Shown: piece after piece, positions 38,412 to 50,900 of the stretch
Position numbering within the stretch: position 1 is the first letter of the stretch
Layout: the number at the start of each line of letters is the position of its first letter
Program-made: the position numbers and the translations under genes
The notes under the pieces: model-generated
Databases searched by the model: none
What the model saw: only the letters and a program-made list of their open reading frames with translations
What the model was told of the DNA's origin: nothing
Assembly: GCA_947034885.2 (NCBI GenBank)
Contig: OX344751.2
Span: 37,291,082-37,355,081 of the forward strand
DNA: 64,000 bases
Origin: Thuidium tamariscinum
Lineage: Eukaryota > Streptophyta > Bryopsida > Hypnales > Thuidiaceae
Reading direction: 5' to 3'

Positions 38412-40688
38412 GCTGTGCAGTCAACAATAGTTATCTCGATTAGCACCGATGAAGTGACTGCGATAGACAACACATGCTGGGTCGGGATCCATGTCTATAC
38501 GATGGACGGCTGGGAGAGGAAACCACACTTACTACATTTTGTCTTGCCTTGCAAATGGCGGCACATCTGATAATCTTACTAGTATTATTATGCATGCATT
38601 GTTAAATGAGCGTGGCTTGTCTTATGAGGAAATTGCTTCCAAATTGATTTACTTCGGAGCTGACGGTGTCAGTACATTCCAGGGTCCGAGAACCGGGGTC
38701 ACAACACAGATCCGTGAAAAATGGGCTCCTTTCACTTTAGAGGCATCATGTGTGAGTTATAGTTTGAATCTTGTTGTGGAGACTTTGTCGAAGTATCCTA
38801 TGGTGAGTCGGCTGGAAGACCTTTTCCAGTCCATATATTCATATTTTTGCCGCTCTAACAAGCGTCATTCTGAGTTGCAGAAACTTGCAAACCTCATGGA
38901 AACTAAGGGTAACAAGATGGTCCGCAATGTGGAGATGCGTTGGATCTCCATGAGGAGTCCAACCCAGCGCAACATGGAGGAGTACAAAATACTACTTGTG
39001 AAAATGGGTATTGACATGACTGGTGCTCTGGGTCAGAAACCTCATGTAGGGGCAAGTGACATTTTTGACTTGCTTGCGGACTTGGAGGTCTTACTTTCCT
39101 TGGCTTGTTTCATTCCTTTGGTGAATTGTGTGCATTGTCTCATGAAACTGTCTCAAGCTCGGGATATATTTGTATGCGATTTCATAAGTGTTGTGAAAGT
39201 TTGTCAAGGCAAGCTGGCCAGGCTCTTCATTGATAGTTCCAGTGCTTACAATGAAGTGGACTTCGTGACATCCCGCAACTTGGTTTCTTTGTAATGCAAA
39301 GATATCCCCATGTAGTGGAAACTGTTGCCTAGGGACTCTGGCATCGCTCACCTTTTGTTCGATTTTGGCGGCCCACATGTATATGGCCGCAGCCATGATA
39401 AATTGACGAGGCAGCATATATTTGTTACACAGCAAGATTTTCAGCGGCTGCAAGATAATATCGAACGTCAATTCTCACGCGCGACACTTTTATCCCCATT
39501 TTTTTTTCTTTGATTGATTTCATTTTGATTTCCAATTTTTTTTTCTTTCATGTTTTGCTTTATTGCAAGTGCAACTTACATGTATTACTTCTTTCATTAC
39601 CTGGAGGTTTCATGTCTCATGTTCTTCCTTGATTGTTGATGGTTGTTTGCAGGTTAGGTCTCATGAGCTTGGGCTATGAGGTTTCATAGTCAAATTAGAC
39701 TTTGAGGTCTGATAATAAGCTCCTCGCATGGCTTCAGATCAGCTGCTGGTTTTCCAATCCAAACCTTCGACTTGGAAACTTCAAACTTGTGGTTTTGCAG
39801 AATTGCAGTTGAGGCTTCCGGCCTTGGAAACTCACGGATCGAGCTACAGTCCTTGCATACTGAGGATTCTGATGTCACAAAATTCAGGAAGTTCCAATCG
39901 CTTGGGAGTTGGGAGTACTGGCTTCCACTTCGTAGCTTTCACATTCCCTTCTAGACTTGGGGATTACCTTGAGCTTCCAGTGTCTCTCAACTGCTATGAG
40001 TATTGGTATTTCTCTTTGTTCTTTACCGTGCTTTCGGATCTCATTTGTGTCGGGATTCGTGTATACAGACATTGCATAGTCACTTGCTAATGAGTTGGAC
40101 CGCCAGTTCCCGCAACAAGACCTTTTCGATGCTTTCGAGATAATATATCCGCAGTATTAGAGGTAGGAGGGGGTAGAGGCCACTTTCTCACACTACTTGG
40201 CCATTCTCAAACATTTTTACTATCAAGCCCGACTTGTCAACAAAGGCCATGCTTCAGATGAAGGTAGCAAATCTTATACTATACCTGCTATGCTTGATGC
40301 TTCAAAGCTAGGCTTACAGCAAGCTCTTTTCAAGGTTACAATGAAAGCAAGCTATGAAGTCGCTTGTGGCCCACCATTGCATGTGAACCCGGTTATGAAG
40401 CTGTGGCATAGACTATCACAATCCCGCCACTTGTGTAAGCTCATTTCTGAATACTTCAAACTTGTAGAAATGGGGTGCTGTCTTGTAGTTGGCTCTGTAG
40501 AGGATGAGAGGTTTTTCTCAACTCTGAAATTCCTCAAATCATGCCATAGAAATAGACTTGGCAAACACCTTCCCCTTGTTGTCCGAATGTTTGGCCAACA
40601 GTATTTCTCTTTACAGAATTTTCCTTACAAGGAGTTGATCAATTCTTGGGGGAATGCTGTGAAGGTCGGATGGCAAGGGGATTTTTGA
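38412..40688 (+). pseudogene. hAT-like transposase-derived gene, copy 1, 3' part
   Basis: It continues the frame cut at 22600: AVQSTIVISISTDEVTAIDN, then a one-base insertion in TTTT at 38537-38540, then FGADGVSTFQGPRTGVTTQI, SYFCRSNKRHSELQKLAN, VEMRWISMRSP, IFDLLADLEVLLSLACFIPL and, at 40200-40688, the C-terminal hAT dimerisation block (VGSVEDERFFSTLKFLKS, HLPLVVRMFGQQYF), ending at TGA. The plan is that of ZNF862/KIAA1586-like hAT-derived proteins. In-frame stops occur at 39292 (TAA), 39313, 40158 and 40164 (TAG). Sequence between about 39510 and 40100 does not align with copy 2 and looks intronic or inserted. Confidence 0.85.
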
Positions 40689-41602
40689 GAAAAGGCTAGC
40701 AGATTAGTATCCTTCCATAGCCATTCCGTTTAGGAGCCTTAGTTTTCATGAGGATTTGCAAGTATTGCTGCTCAAGTTAACCTTGACACAATGTTGATAA
40801 TTGACTGCGAGCTATGGTCTATGACTCTTGTGACGGTGTTAGTTCGGAGGTGAAGTTGGGGTGGCGTAGCAAGTGTGTATCGCGGTCCTGGGCTCCTGGC
40901 GTTCGATACCAATGGAAACTGCAGGTGTCAGTCTAGCGGTGTTGAAGCTTGGGAGATGCTGGAAGGCAATCGACCTTCCTTGGTGTGTGTTTTGAAATAC
41001 TAACTGACTTGTGTGTGTTTTGATTCTAACGTGGCTTGTCTGCTTGTGTGCAGAACACTGACACTACAATGGGCAGTCTTGCAATTTTGCAAGAAGGGTT
41101 CAACCTTCTTGTCAGTGAAATAATGCCCCCAAAAGACTTGTAATAAAAAGTGTTTTGCAAACTATTTTTGTGTACATTCAATATCCCACATCTGAAAACA
41201 CTTCTTTACCAAGTCACCCATTGCAAACTTTTCTTTGCATTGTATAGCATTTGAAAACACAAAAAGACAATATAGTAGACATTGTTTAGCATTTCAGCAC
41301 ACCAAAAAAAATGGAAGAAAGTTTATAGCATTTCAAACCACCAAGAAAAGGCATACGTAGCCAGCTGAAACATCAAGAAACTCCAAAATTCCCTGTGTAA
41401 TCGCAAGGGCATGCTATTTAAAAAAAATGGGTAGTGAATTTTCCCTCTTTTTTAATACTTTTATCTGATTTTTTTTATCATTTTTTTTCTTTTCGCGTAG
41501 GTAGCTGCCTTTTTCGTATAGGAATAGCTTTACCACAAATACCCATAAATCAGTTTTGGGATTGCTGGTCCTAGATTTGTAGATTTAGATGATGTCGGTG
41601 AG
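40689..41602. other. Spacer, nothing recognised
   Basis: No gene-like frame. Low-complexity T-rich stretch at 41440-41500. Confidence 0.4.
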
Positions 41603-43109
41603 ATGGTAATTCCATCTACAAACACGTTGATGGCCTCAAGTTCATCAAATCCTTCCTCATCAGGCGAGAAAAAACCCAAGAAAGTACAAAATCCCCATAT
41701 GCCTACACATAAATTCATAGTTCAAGGGAGAGCAATAGCTGTCGTGTTCTACACTCGTCGAAGTACAAAAATGTTGATGAGGGAGTATGTGGCGCTCAAC
41801 GAAGAAGGATACCACAAACTGACGAGGGACCTGCGAAGGGAACTAAAGTCAAAGTTTGAAGAATCTGAAGAATTCAACAATTTCTCAGATTATTGGTTGC
41901 ACCAAGAGTGGCTGGATAAACAAGTGGTCGCCTTGACCACCAATATAGTGTGTAATTGGTGTTACCACACGGGTAAGAAAAAGGATGGTAGCGACTAGGA
42001 CACGGAGGATACAGAGATGGTTTCAAAATTGAAAGAGATTCAAATGTTTACTCAACAATATTCTTCTTCGCATAAGAAAAAGCAAGCACCATGGAAAGTG
42101 ACAATTGAAGAAGCGATAACGGCTCATTGCATGAGTGGAACATTCAAGTGGCTTGAAAGTTTCGTGAAAGTCATCCCATGCCGGAACAGATTGCGATTGG
42201 ATCGTATTGGACCGTGAGGAAGGTGATCTTTACGAAACTTGAGAGCATTCCTAGTTGGATATTTTTGCTGGGAAGAGCTTGAAGACTAAGAATGAAAAGG
42301 AGAAGCGCCAAGCAATCATCAATGAGGCAGGAGGGGGTCTAGTGAATCATCCTGGCATCATTTGAATTGCGTACCTCCATCCTAAAACAATGGAAGGCTA
42401 CACGCTATGGTGGAATGGAGGATCTCTAATTTCTTTGTTGTCCAAATACAATTCGAAAGTAAGTGAAGCACTGGATGTGGATGAGATTGAGAGTGAAAAT
42501 TCTACGGGGCTGACGAAAGAGGCACTTTCATGGGTTGCAATGTATCGGAGAAACCGAGTGAAATTGGCATTGTCATTACTTGTCATTGTTGGGAAATGCC
42601 ATGATGCGCAGTACATGCACGACATATCTCCATCCAATGTTTTGCTCCATTTTGATAATTGGGAACAAAATAGGGTGTACATAGGGATATATGATTGGGG
42701 ACTTTCTAGCCAAGTTGTGGAGAAGGAGCCATCAAGGTATGGCTATCCCATTATGGAGATCCTTGCGAAGGAGAAAAAAATGCAAAGGTTTGCAGCCACA
42801 GAATTGTTTTATGTATACGGAGAGCAGGGTTCAGCAAACTCCATTGAGGCCATGCAAAAAACGCATTTGTATTCTATGGCAGCTGATGCGTATGCGGTGG
42901 GATGGATGGCTTCTGCAATTTGGAATGAAGAGTGGGACCCTAAATACTTCACAACAAAGAATCCAGAGCAGTATCAGAATTTCAAGATCAAATTGGGAAG
43001 CCTCGTAAAAGAAGATGTGCATGAAAGGGCATCAGTGCCAGATGTTCTAGACAAATTGAAGAAGACCCCCCACTGTTGGATGATGCCAGATTGTTGTTAT
43101 CGTACATAG
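41603..43109 (+). pseudogene. Protein-kinase-like pseudogene
   Basis: The 5' frame 41603-42217 carries an in-frame TAG at 41996-41998 and then loses phase. A frame with several stops (TGA and TAG) continues through 42220-42390. From 42390 to 43109 the frame is open: KTMEGYTLWWNGGSL upstream, YMHDISPSNVLLHF (compare kinase HRDIKPSN), IYDWGLSSQ (DFG position, here DWG), a VAPE-like AATELFYVYG, and DAYAVGWMASAIWNEEWDP. This is a kinase fold of a type I associate with transposon-rich plant loci. HD and DWG are present but the HRD arginine is missing, and with stops and frameshifts it is unlikely to be functional. Confidence 0.65.
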
Positions 43110-43390
43110 TATTTTGTTTTTAATACCGAAGAAAATCATCCTCATAGAAGAGCCTATGTACCTACTTGGCAATTGCCAAACACCTTGAATATATATTAAA
43201 TCGGATGTGTAATTGTATACCATACTCAAAATTCCAAAATATATTAATATGCCATTTCATTTTTCTTTCCTCATGGCATTTTTTATAACTTCTATGAATT
43301 GATGATAAAACAAAAATGAAAACTATGGATGCAATAGTTTGATATAAAAATACATACGCTTAATTTTTTTCACTATGCCTATGTTTTAGG
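43110..43390. other. AT-rich spacer
   Basis: No gene or repeat recognised. Confidence 0.4.
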
Positions 43391-45430
43391 AGTTAATGAA
43401 GCCCCTCCAAAGAAGGAAAAATGAATGATCCAACAAAAAAATGAATGACATTGAAGTAGAATGGAAGAATTTTAGGAATGAAGAGAAAACAAAAAAAGGA
43501 AAAGGAAATATGGAACAAAAAAATAATGGCTTTGAGTTGGGATGGAAGAACTTTAGGAAATATTAGAAAAATAAAATAGGGAAGGGAATGATTCAACAAA
43601 TAAAGAGAAACTATGAGTTGGAATAAAATTGTGCTGCTAATTACTGACGCTAAACAAAAAAGAAAAAGGAATGATTCAACAAAAAAGAGAACAAGAACTA
43701 TGAGTTGGGATGGGAGAATTGTAGGATTGAAGCCAAAAAAATAGGGAAAGAAAATATAGAACAAAAAATGAACATTTGGCTTTCAATTGGAATGGAAGGG
43801 TTTTAGAAAGGAAGCCCTCCAAAAGGAAGAGAATGATGGAATTACAAAAAGATGGCTTTGAATTAGGATGGGATAGTCTTGCTAATTAATGAAGCAAAAC
43901 AAAATCGAAGAAGGAATTATTCAAGAAAAACTAAAAGAATAACTATGAGTTGGGATGGGAGAGTTTTAGGAATGAAGCAAAAAAAATAAGAGAGAGAATG
44001 ACCTAAACCCAAAAGAATGGCATGGAGTTGGGATAAGAAGAGCTTTGCTAATTAATAAAAAACATAGGAAACGAAATGATGGAACAAATACAAAATGGCA
44101 TTCAGTTCGGATGGGAGAGTTCTAGGAATGAAGCCAAAAAAAAAAGGAAAGGGAATGATTCATCCCAAAAAATGACAATGATTTGGAATGAAAGAGTTTT
44201 AGGATTCAAGGAAAAAAATAGAAAAGCTTTGTTAATTAATGAGGCGAGAAAAATAGAAAAGGGAATGATTTAACAAAAAACAAATGGCATTGAGTTGGGA
44301 TGGGAGAGTTTTGATTATGGTGCAAAAGAAATTGGAAGGAAATGATGGAATAATAAATTAAAGTTGTTTGGATGTTAGAGTGAAATGATTTAACACTTTA
44401 AAAAATTTTGGAATGGTGGAGTGACTAGGGATATGGAAATGGTTTTGGTGCTACAGTGATGTGATCTAACATTAAAAAAACTTGGAATGGTTTGGATGTT
44501 AAAGTGATATGAATGATAAACAAAAATAAGGAAGGAAATAAAATGTCGTTGGGTTTTGAAAATCCGTTTAAGCTTTATGTTAACAAAATGTTGCTGATAA
44601 AAGCAAACAAAATGAAAGAGGGATAAGCCCACAAAAAATAGGGAGTCAAAGTGATTTCATCTAACACCCAACACAAATTACCATTGAGTTAGGACAGAGT
44701 TGGGATGCCACAAAAAATAAATGGAATTGAGTTGGGATGAAAGAGTTTTGCTAATGAATCAAAAAATGAAAGGGAAGGGAATGATCAACCAAAAATAAAT
44801 GGCCTTCGGTTGGAATGGAATAATTTTGGTAATCACATGAAATAAAATAGGGAAAAGAAATCATTCTACCCTAGACAAATGGCATTGAATTAAAATGGAA
44901 GAGTTTTGGTAATGATGCAAAAAAAATATGAAAGGGAATGATTCCGCCAATAAAAATAATGGCAGTGACTTGGAATGGAAGTGTGCTTCAAAAGTCAATG
45001 TCCAAAAGGGGAGGTAAAGTGACCTAAGCTTTTTAAAAGTGTACCAATTTGTTTTAGGGTGGCCAATTATTTTTAAGGAGTAATATGATTTAACATTAAA
45101 AGAAATATGGAATGGTGGAGTGCTTTGGTATATAGAAATGGCTTGGGTGTTAGAGTGATATGATCTAACACCCAAAACATATATGGAATGGTGGAGTGAT
45201 TTGAATATGGAAATGGTTTGGATGTTAGAGTGATGTAATTTAACACCTCCTAAAAATATAAAATGGTGGAGTGATTTGGATATGGAAATGGTTTGGGTGT
45301 TAGAGTGATGTAATTTAACACCTAAAAAAAATGGAATGGTGGAGTGATTTGGATATGAAAATGGTTTGGGTATTAGACTAATTAGAGTGATATGATCTAA
45401 TATTAAAAAAAATATAAAGTGTTGGAGTGA
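43391..45430. repeat. Degenerate tandem repeat array (~85-100-bp units)
   Basis: About 2 kb of diverged units. The first part repeats GAGTTGGGATGGGAGAGTTT, AGGAATGAAGC, AAAAAA-rich spacers and GGGAATGATTCAAC, spaced roughly 90-100 bases. The second part (45060-45420) repeats GGAATGGTGGAGTGATTTGG, ATATGGAAATGGTTTGGGT and TTAGAGTGATGTAATTTAAC with ~85-base spacing, about five copies. There is strand asymmetry (A/G-rich plus strand) and no coding content. Confidence 0.8.
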
Positions 45431-47953
45431 CTAGGAAAGTGGGAATATGGAGTATGAAATGGAAATATGTAGAAGCATATTAATTAATTTTAAGGTGGTC
45501 TGCGCCCCTGCCTAAATCCTGTCCGCGCCCTGCATGTTCTAGAATCCACATGGCAGCCACCTATTTTTCCATTATCAAAAATTCAACTATATGTTGACTC
45601 TACCGGACGGGCGAGAGCTCTACCAGACATGCGAACCGGACGTCCGCCCACTATGATAACCATGGATAAGAGATGATTTAAAATCTAGTAGTTTTTTTGA
45701 ACTTGTAGACCTTATAAACTTACAGCTTGACTTAGAGTCATAAACAATACACTTGAACATGTAATCTTATATTTAGAAGTTTTATATATATTTTTATTCA
45801 TTTTTTCCTTTTATATTTAGTATAAAATAAGATTTTTGATTCATTTGCATTTCTCACTTATTGGAAGAAGAAAGCCTCAAAATTGAAGAGTATTAGTTCA
45901 TTTTTCTAATCCCTTGTCTAACAAATTCTTTTTCACATTGATAGTGTGTTGAAATACCATACTTTGTAAATGATATGAGCTATTTTTAATTTCTTCAGAA
46001 TTTCACAATATTTTCAAAGTTCACAAAAAAATCTAGAAATTTTATATGTATAGAGATATTATTGTGACTACATCCGTAGAAAAGTATATTAAAGGACATG
46101 ATGAAGATTGTGAAAGTATTGTGGGATATAATGTTAAATCCATTAGTTCATCATAGACACATCTAAACTTTTTGCAAATCTATAAGTGTACTAAGAGAGT
46201 TTGTGATTTAAATTATAACGCTTTTCTAAGTATACAATGGAATGGTGACAAATTTGCCTTGAAAACCCGACTTGGCATTATAAACATGAACACTGGAGTA
46301 TTTTCTACTCAGCATTGAATTCAAAGTTGTAATGTTTCATTTTTCAACTCCTTGGTCCTTTAGTTTTGGTTTCCTTTAATTTCCGGTTTCTTAGTGTTTT
46401 TGTTCAAGGGTGTGACTATCCAAATGATGGGAGTGAAGTGCGATTTTTTAAAAATTGTGAAAAAATTCAAAAAAACAAATAAAAGAATCCATTTTTTCTA
46501 ACTTAAAGATTCTTCTTTTTCAATAAATTTCATCTTGAAAAAAAAATACTTTGTATTCGGTACAAGTATACCTTGGTAGTGCACTTTGAGCACATGTGGA
46601 AGTTGGACAGTTTTATATTTTCAAAAAATATTCTTAGGGACTGTGTAACTATACTAGAGGACCATGCATGTCAACTCTTTCAATTCAAAATTTTCTTTTT
46701 GGGGTCAAAAATAGGTCTAAAACGTCCCAAAATGGCCAAAGTAGACACCCAATTGGGGCCAGTTCAAAAATAGTAAAACAATTTTTAAAAAATTGAAAAA
46801 ATTACACAACATGTAAAACTTTTTTGTGCACCTTCATTCCAAATTTCAAGTCAAAAAAACAAAAGATAAAAAAGTTATGAGCAAAAACTACCTAGAAAGT
46901 CTCGGTGCTTTTTTCAAATAATTCTTCTGTTGAAATCGGCGTTTCAGACGGAGTTCCGCCATTTTTGCGGTCAATCAATTTTAATTTTGTGTCTTTGTGA
47001 TATTGTACGAACTTGTAAATTAGATTTTGGGCATTAAGTTTTCGATACTAAGGTTTGGAAAAATGGTGAGATGAACTCTACCAGAAATGTTACCAGAATA
47101 TATCAGCTGAGAAGGACACAGAAATTAAGTTCTTGGGATTTACACTTTCTTTGCAGAAAAATGCTGTTTCGGGGTTAACACAAAAAGTGGCATGAAAAGG
47201 GTACATTTGGGAGGAGGCCTTAGATTCACTTCGTGGTACCAGTAACCGAGGCCGCTTGTCACATTTCACTTGATTGGATGGAATCGCCGAGGTGGAAAAA
47301 CCTTCATGCATGTGAGGTTAGTATCGGATGCATGAATGGAACAAGAATTCGTTGACATACAGCAGTTTTCTTAGTCACTCTCATGGAAAGACCTGGAAGC
47401 ACTCAAATCAGAATGTAGGATTTATGGGTCCTCATGTAAACTTAGTTTCTGTGGATCCGAGTCTTTTTGCAATAGGTAGAAGATTCTGGATTCCGCTGCA
47501 TGTAATCTTGAAAGGGATCCTGGCTAAACACAAAACCTCAACCTGGAACAGAAGGAACGCAACTGCAGAGGACTTTGTTGCAGGAGGCATCGCCCGAACG
47601 TAAAAAACTGGTTTCAATTGAAAATGGAAGGGTATCATGCAATTTAACTATATCTATACAGAACCCTGGTTTCCTTTGAAAATGGAAGGGTATCTTGAAA
47701 GCAATGACTATATCTATGAATACAGAAACGCACAGCACTGGGGTTTTTCAGAGTTCACGATTTCAGCCGAGGGAATCGATCATTGTTTCGAATTCAGCCC
47801 GTGCACTTCTGGCCCCATCATCTCTTCTCAAAGTAGCAGGAATTTCACATCGTGGTCGCACGCATGTTGCCCAAATCACCGGCTCTATTCTCGGAGCAAT
47901 TCAAGTCTTGAGCTTCGGCACCTCCGAATAGGGTACGAAAAATGTCTTTTTTG
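45431..47953. other. Gene-poor region downstream of the syntaxin gene
   Basis: No convincing gene. At about 47607-47722 a ~60-base phrase (GAAAATGGAAGGGTATC ... AACTATATCTAT) is duplicated in tandem. The part next to 47953 is probably the 3' untranslated region of the minus-strand syntaxin-like gene. Confidence 0.4.
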
Positions 47954-50900
47954 TCAACGGAGAAAAATCACGAGCATGACGGTCACGAAAATGAAGGTGA
48001 CAACGGACAGGAACAACCATTTGCGGTAATGGTGGAATGCATTCAACACCCGCAGAATGACCGGCGGATCCACCTGCAGATCGACCCGAGACGGAACAAA
48101 TTAACAACATAATTGTGTACATCCTAAGCTCTTTAATATCACACCCTATTTTTCTCGAATTGCAATTGATTACAGGGGAGTTCTGTGGAATTGTGACAGA
48201 AGTTAGTGTTCAATTCATGCAAAGTTCGTTATAGAAGTACTCGGTGTCACAAGAGTTGATCAGGGACGTGGTCTACGATTTCACACTCGTCATTTTTTAA
48301 TTGTATGCAACTACTTATAGGACGTAACAGGGAGTGCAGAGTAGGTTTTGTATGAGGTAGGTCCGTGGAAAAGAATGTGATAAGAGAGAAGGTGGTAGTA
48401 AGGAGGTCTGAGTGTAGATGCAATGAAGTGACGCATGAGAGATTGACGTACATTTATTAATTGGATCACGTTTCTCAAATGGACACTTATTTTCAGCTGG
48501 CTTCCCCGCACATACGAATGGTGAGCCCTTGAAAATCTTGAATCCTTTGGATTAACATGAATTTCTCATGACTGGCAGATTTTTCCTAACGCGGAAATTG
48601 TTTTGGAAGTTCAAGATAATGTTCCTGCTAACATCGAAGGGGAGGTGAGTTCCTTCATCTCTCAATCTAAATGAAGCCTTTGTCTCTAGGAATTTCTCAG
48701 AAGCTGAGCAAACTTTACGTTGCAAACCTTTACACACGAAATCTGGCTTCCCCGCACATACGAATGGTGAGCAGCGTAAAATTTGCTCAGCTTCTGAGAA
48801 ATTACTAGAGACAAAGGCTTCATTTAGATTGAGAGATGAAGGAACTCACCTACCCTTCGATGTTAGCAGGAACATTATCTTGACCTTCCAAAACGATTTC
48901 CGGTTTAGGAAAAATCTGCCAGTCACGAAAAATTCATGTTAATCTAAAGGATTCAAGATTTCCCAGGCCAAACCTGTAAACACGAAAGACAGCTATAAAA
49001 GTCATCCAACCAATGTCTGCAGGGTACGGACTTGGACAACTTCGTGATTGCGTATCATTTCAAACAGAAAAGGGAAGACCTGATGAAACTTCTGTTCAAA
49101 GTCCCTCAGTGCATGATGCCGCTCTTGAATTTCAGCTATTGTGTCCAGTATCTGCACCATAGTGTCAAAGAAGAAACTGAAGGTAAAACCTCTCAGCTTG
49201 AGCTGGTAATGCAACCCTCTTGGAAGCGGAAAAGCCGAGCATTAACGACACACAGATGTGAGACAATACAACGTCTAGCTGAACCGTTCAAGATGAACAA
49301 AAATGCTTTGAAATTTGCTCAAACAGAATGTACCTCGCCTCGTCTTCCCGCCAGAATGACAGTTCGGAAAATCGGCTCACGGTCTCCTGCTTCAATCAGG
49401 CGTGTAATCATCTGCGAACCACAAAAAGCAATTGAAGAGAGGCAAAACACAAATCCCAAGCAGGAAAGACGAAGAATTGTCAAAGTCCTCATTATAAGTG
49501 CACCTAAATTTGGTCTAGGATCTCATTCAGAAGGTCTACACTTTGGGGAAGAGTCTCCAGGGATTGGCTTGGCAATAGAGGCCCAAGTAAGAAAGGTTAC
49601 CTTCCGTATTCGGATATTGAAAGATAGCATTACATTTTATCGTGCTTATGACAAGAAGGATCGAAGCCCATGAACCATTCAGAGTGAGTAGTTGGAGAGA
49701 TCATGCAGAGAAGGGAAAAGGATGCAGACTCAGCCCTGAACAGAATCTGTGACTCGATGGAAATCCAAAACTTGCACTCGGAAGTGGATTGACGCACTTA
49801 CGGATTCATCAACTCGCTGACCCGTAGCTGCGCACACATCAATCGAAACATAGAAGTGAGATTCACAATATCGTCCAAAATCCTTCCGAGCAGCAGAATA
49901 ACAGGGACTGAAATGCACATCAAATCAGTTCCAGACTCACCGGCGAAAACACGTGTTTCAACTATCTCCCGAAACCCGTCTTCAAATCTTGGCCGCAGTG
50001 CCTGCACTTCAACTTTCTCAATTTAAGCGCAAGCTTAAACTCACATCCAAGGATTTGCAAGGCACCAAGAAAACAATGGCTCGGTTCACGTAACCATTGC
50101 AGCGGCAACTCAGAGATGGAGTCAGAATCTCAATCGAAGAGGTCAAGTCGCTTAATGACCGAAATCCTAACAACGAACCTGATATTCAACCATGAGCCGC
50201 CTCAGCCCCGTCTTCAAATATCTGAGACGAGTCACATATAGTCGCAATGAAAAGAATCAATAACTATCTTACTCATCTAAAGCAGAAGGCACTACCATGA
50301 TATGTAGCAAATGATGTTCAATCTTCATTTTTGAACTTGTAGACAGTTCACGGTCCATCAAATGTCGGGAACCCGAAAATCTTCAGAAGTTTAGCATGAC
50401 TAGTTTACAATTCTATTGCAATCATGAACTGGGAAACAAAGTCACGGAAATCCCAACCCAGCGACCAACAGGTCTATCAACATCCTCCAAGACAAAAAGG
50501 TTCACAACAAGGCTTACGAAGTGCGAGACATCCGTGTCCGATAAGTGGGGTGTCCTGCATGACGATTCCCGATTACGCGGCTCACAGAATTCTGTGAAAC
50601 AGCCAGCGGAAATGAAATGAAAGTTGCGTCACAGAAAAGCCCACAGACAATATAAATAGAATCGAGGGAGCTTCATTTGTGGAGAAAACGCAAGAAAACG
50701 GTTGGAGAAGAGGGAGATGACAACGGCAAGGAGTTACATGAAAAGGAAAATGGCAGAAAAAATTCCACATACGGATCTGTCCAATGTCTCCAATTTACCC
50801 CTTAAATCTCGAGCGAGCACACAGATTTCATCCAGATCCTCGACCATTTTCTCCTTCAGAACTGCACATCAGTTTGTTTAGTTGATAAAGAGCCTCTTGA

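Noticed and set aside
40860..40925. A GGCGTTCGATACC-containing stretch as a tRNA or primer-binding site
   Set aside because: No cloverleaf or flanking LTR could be built around it.
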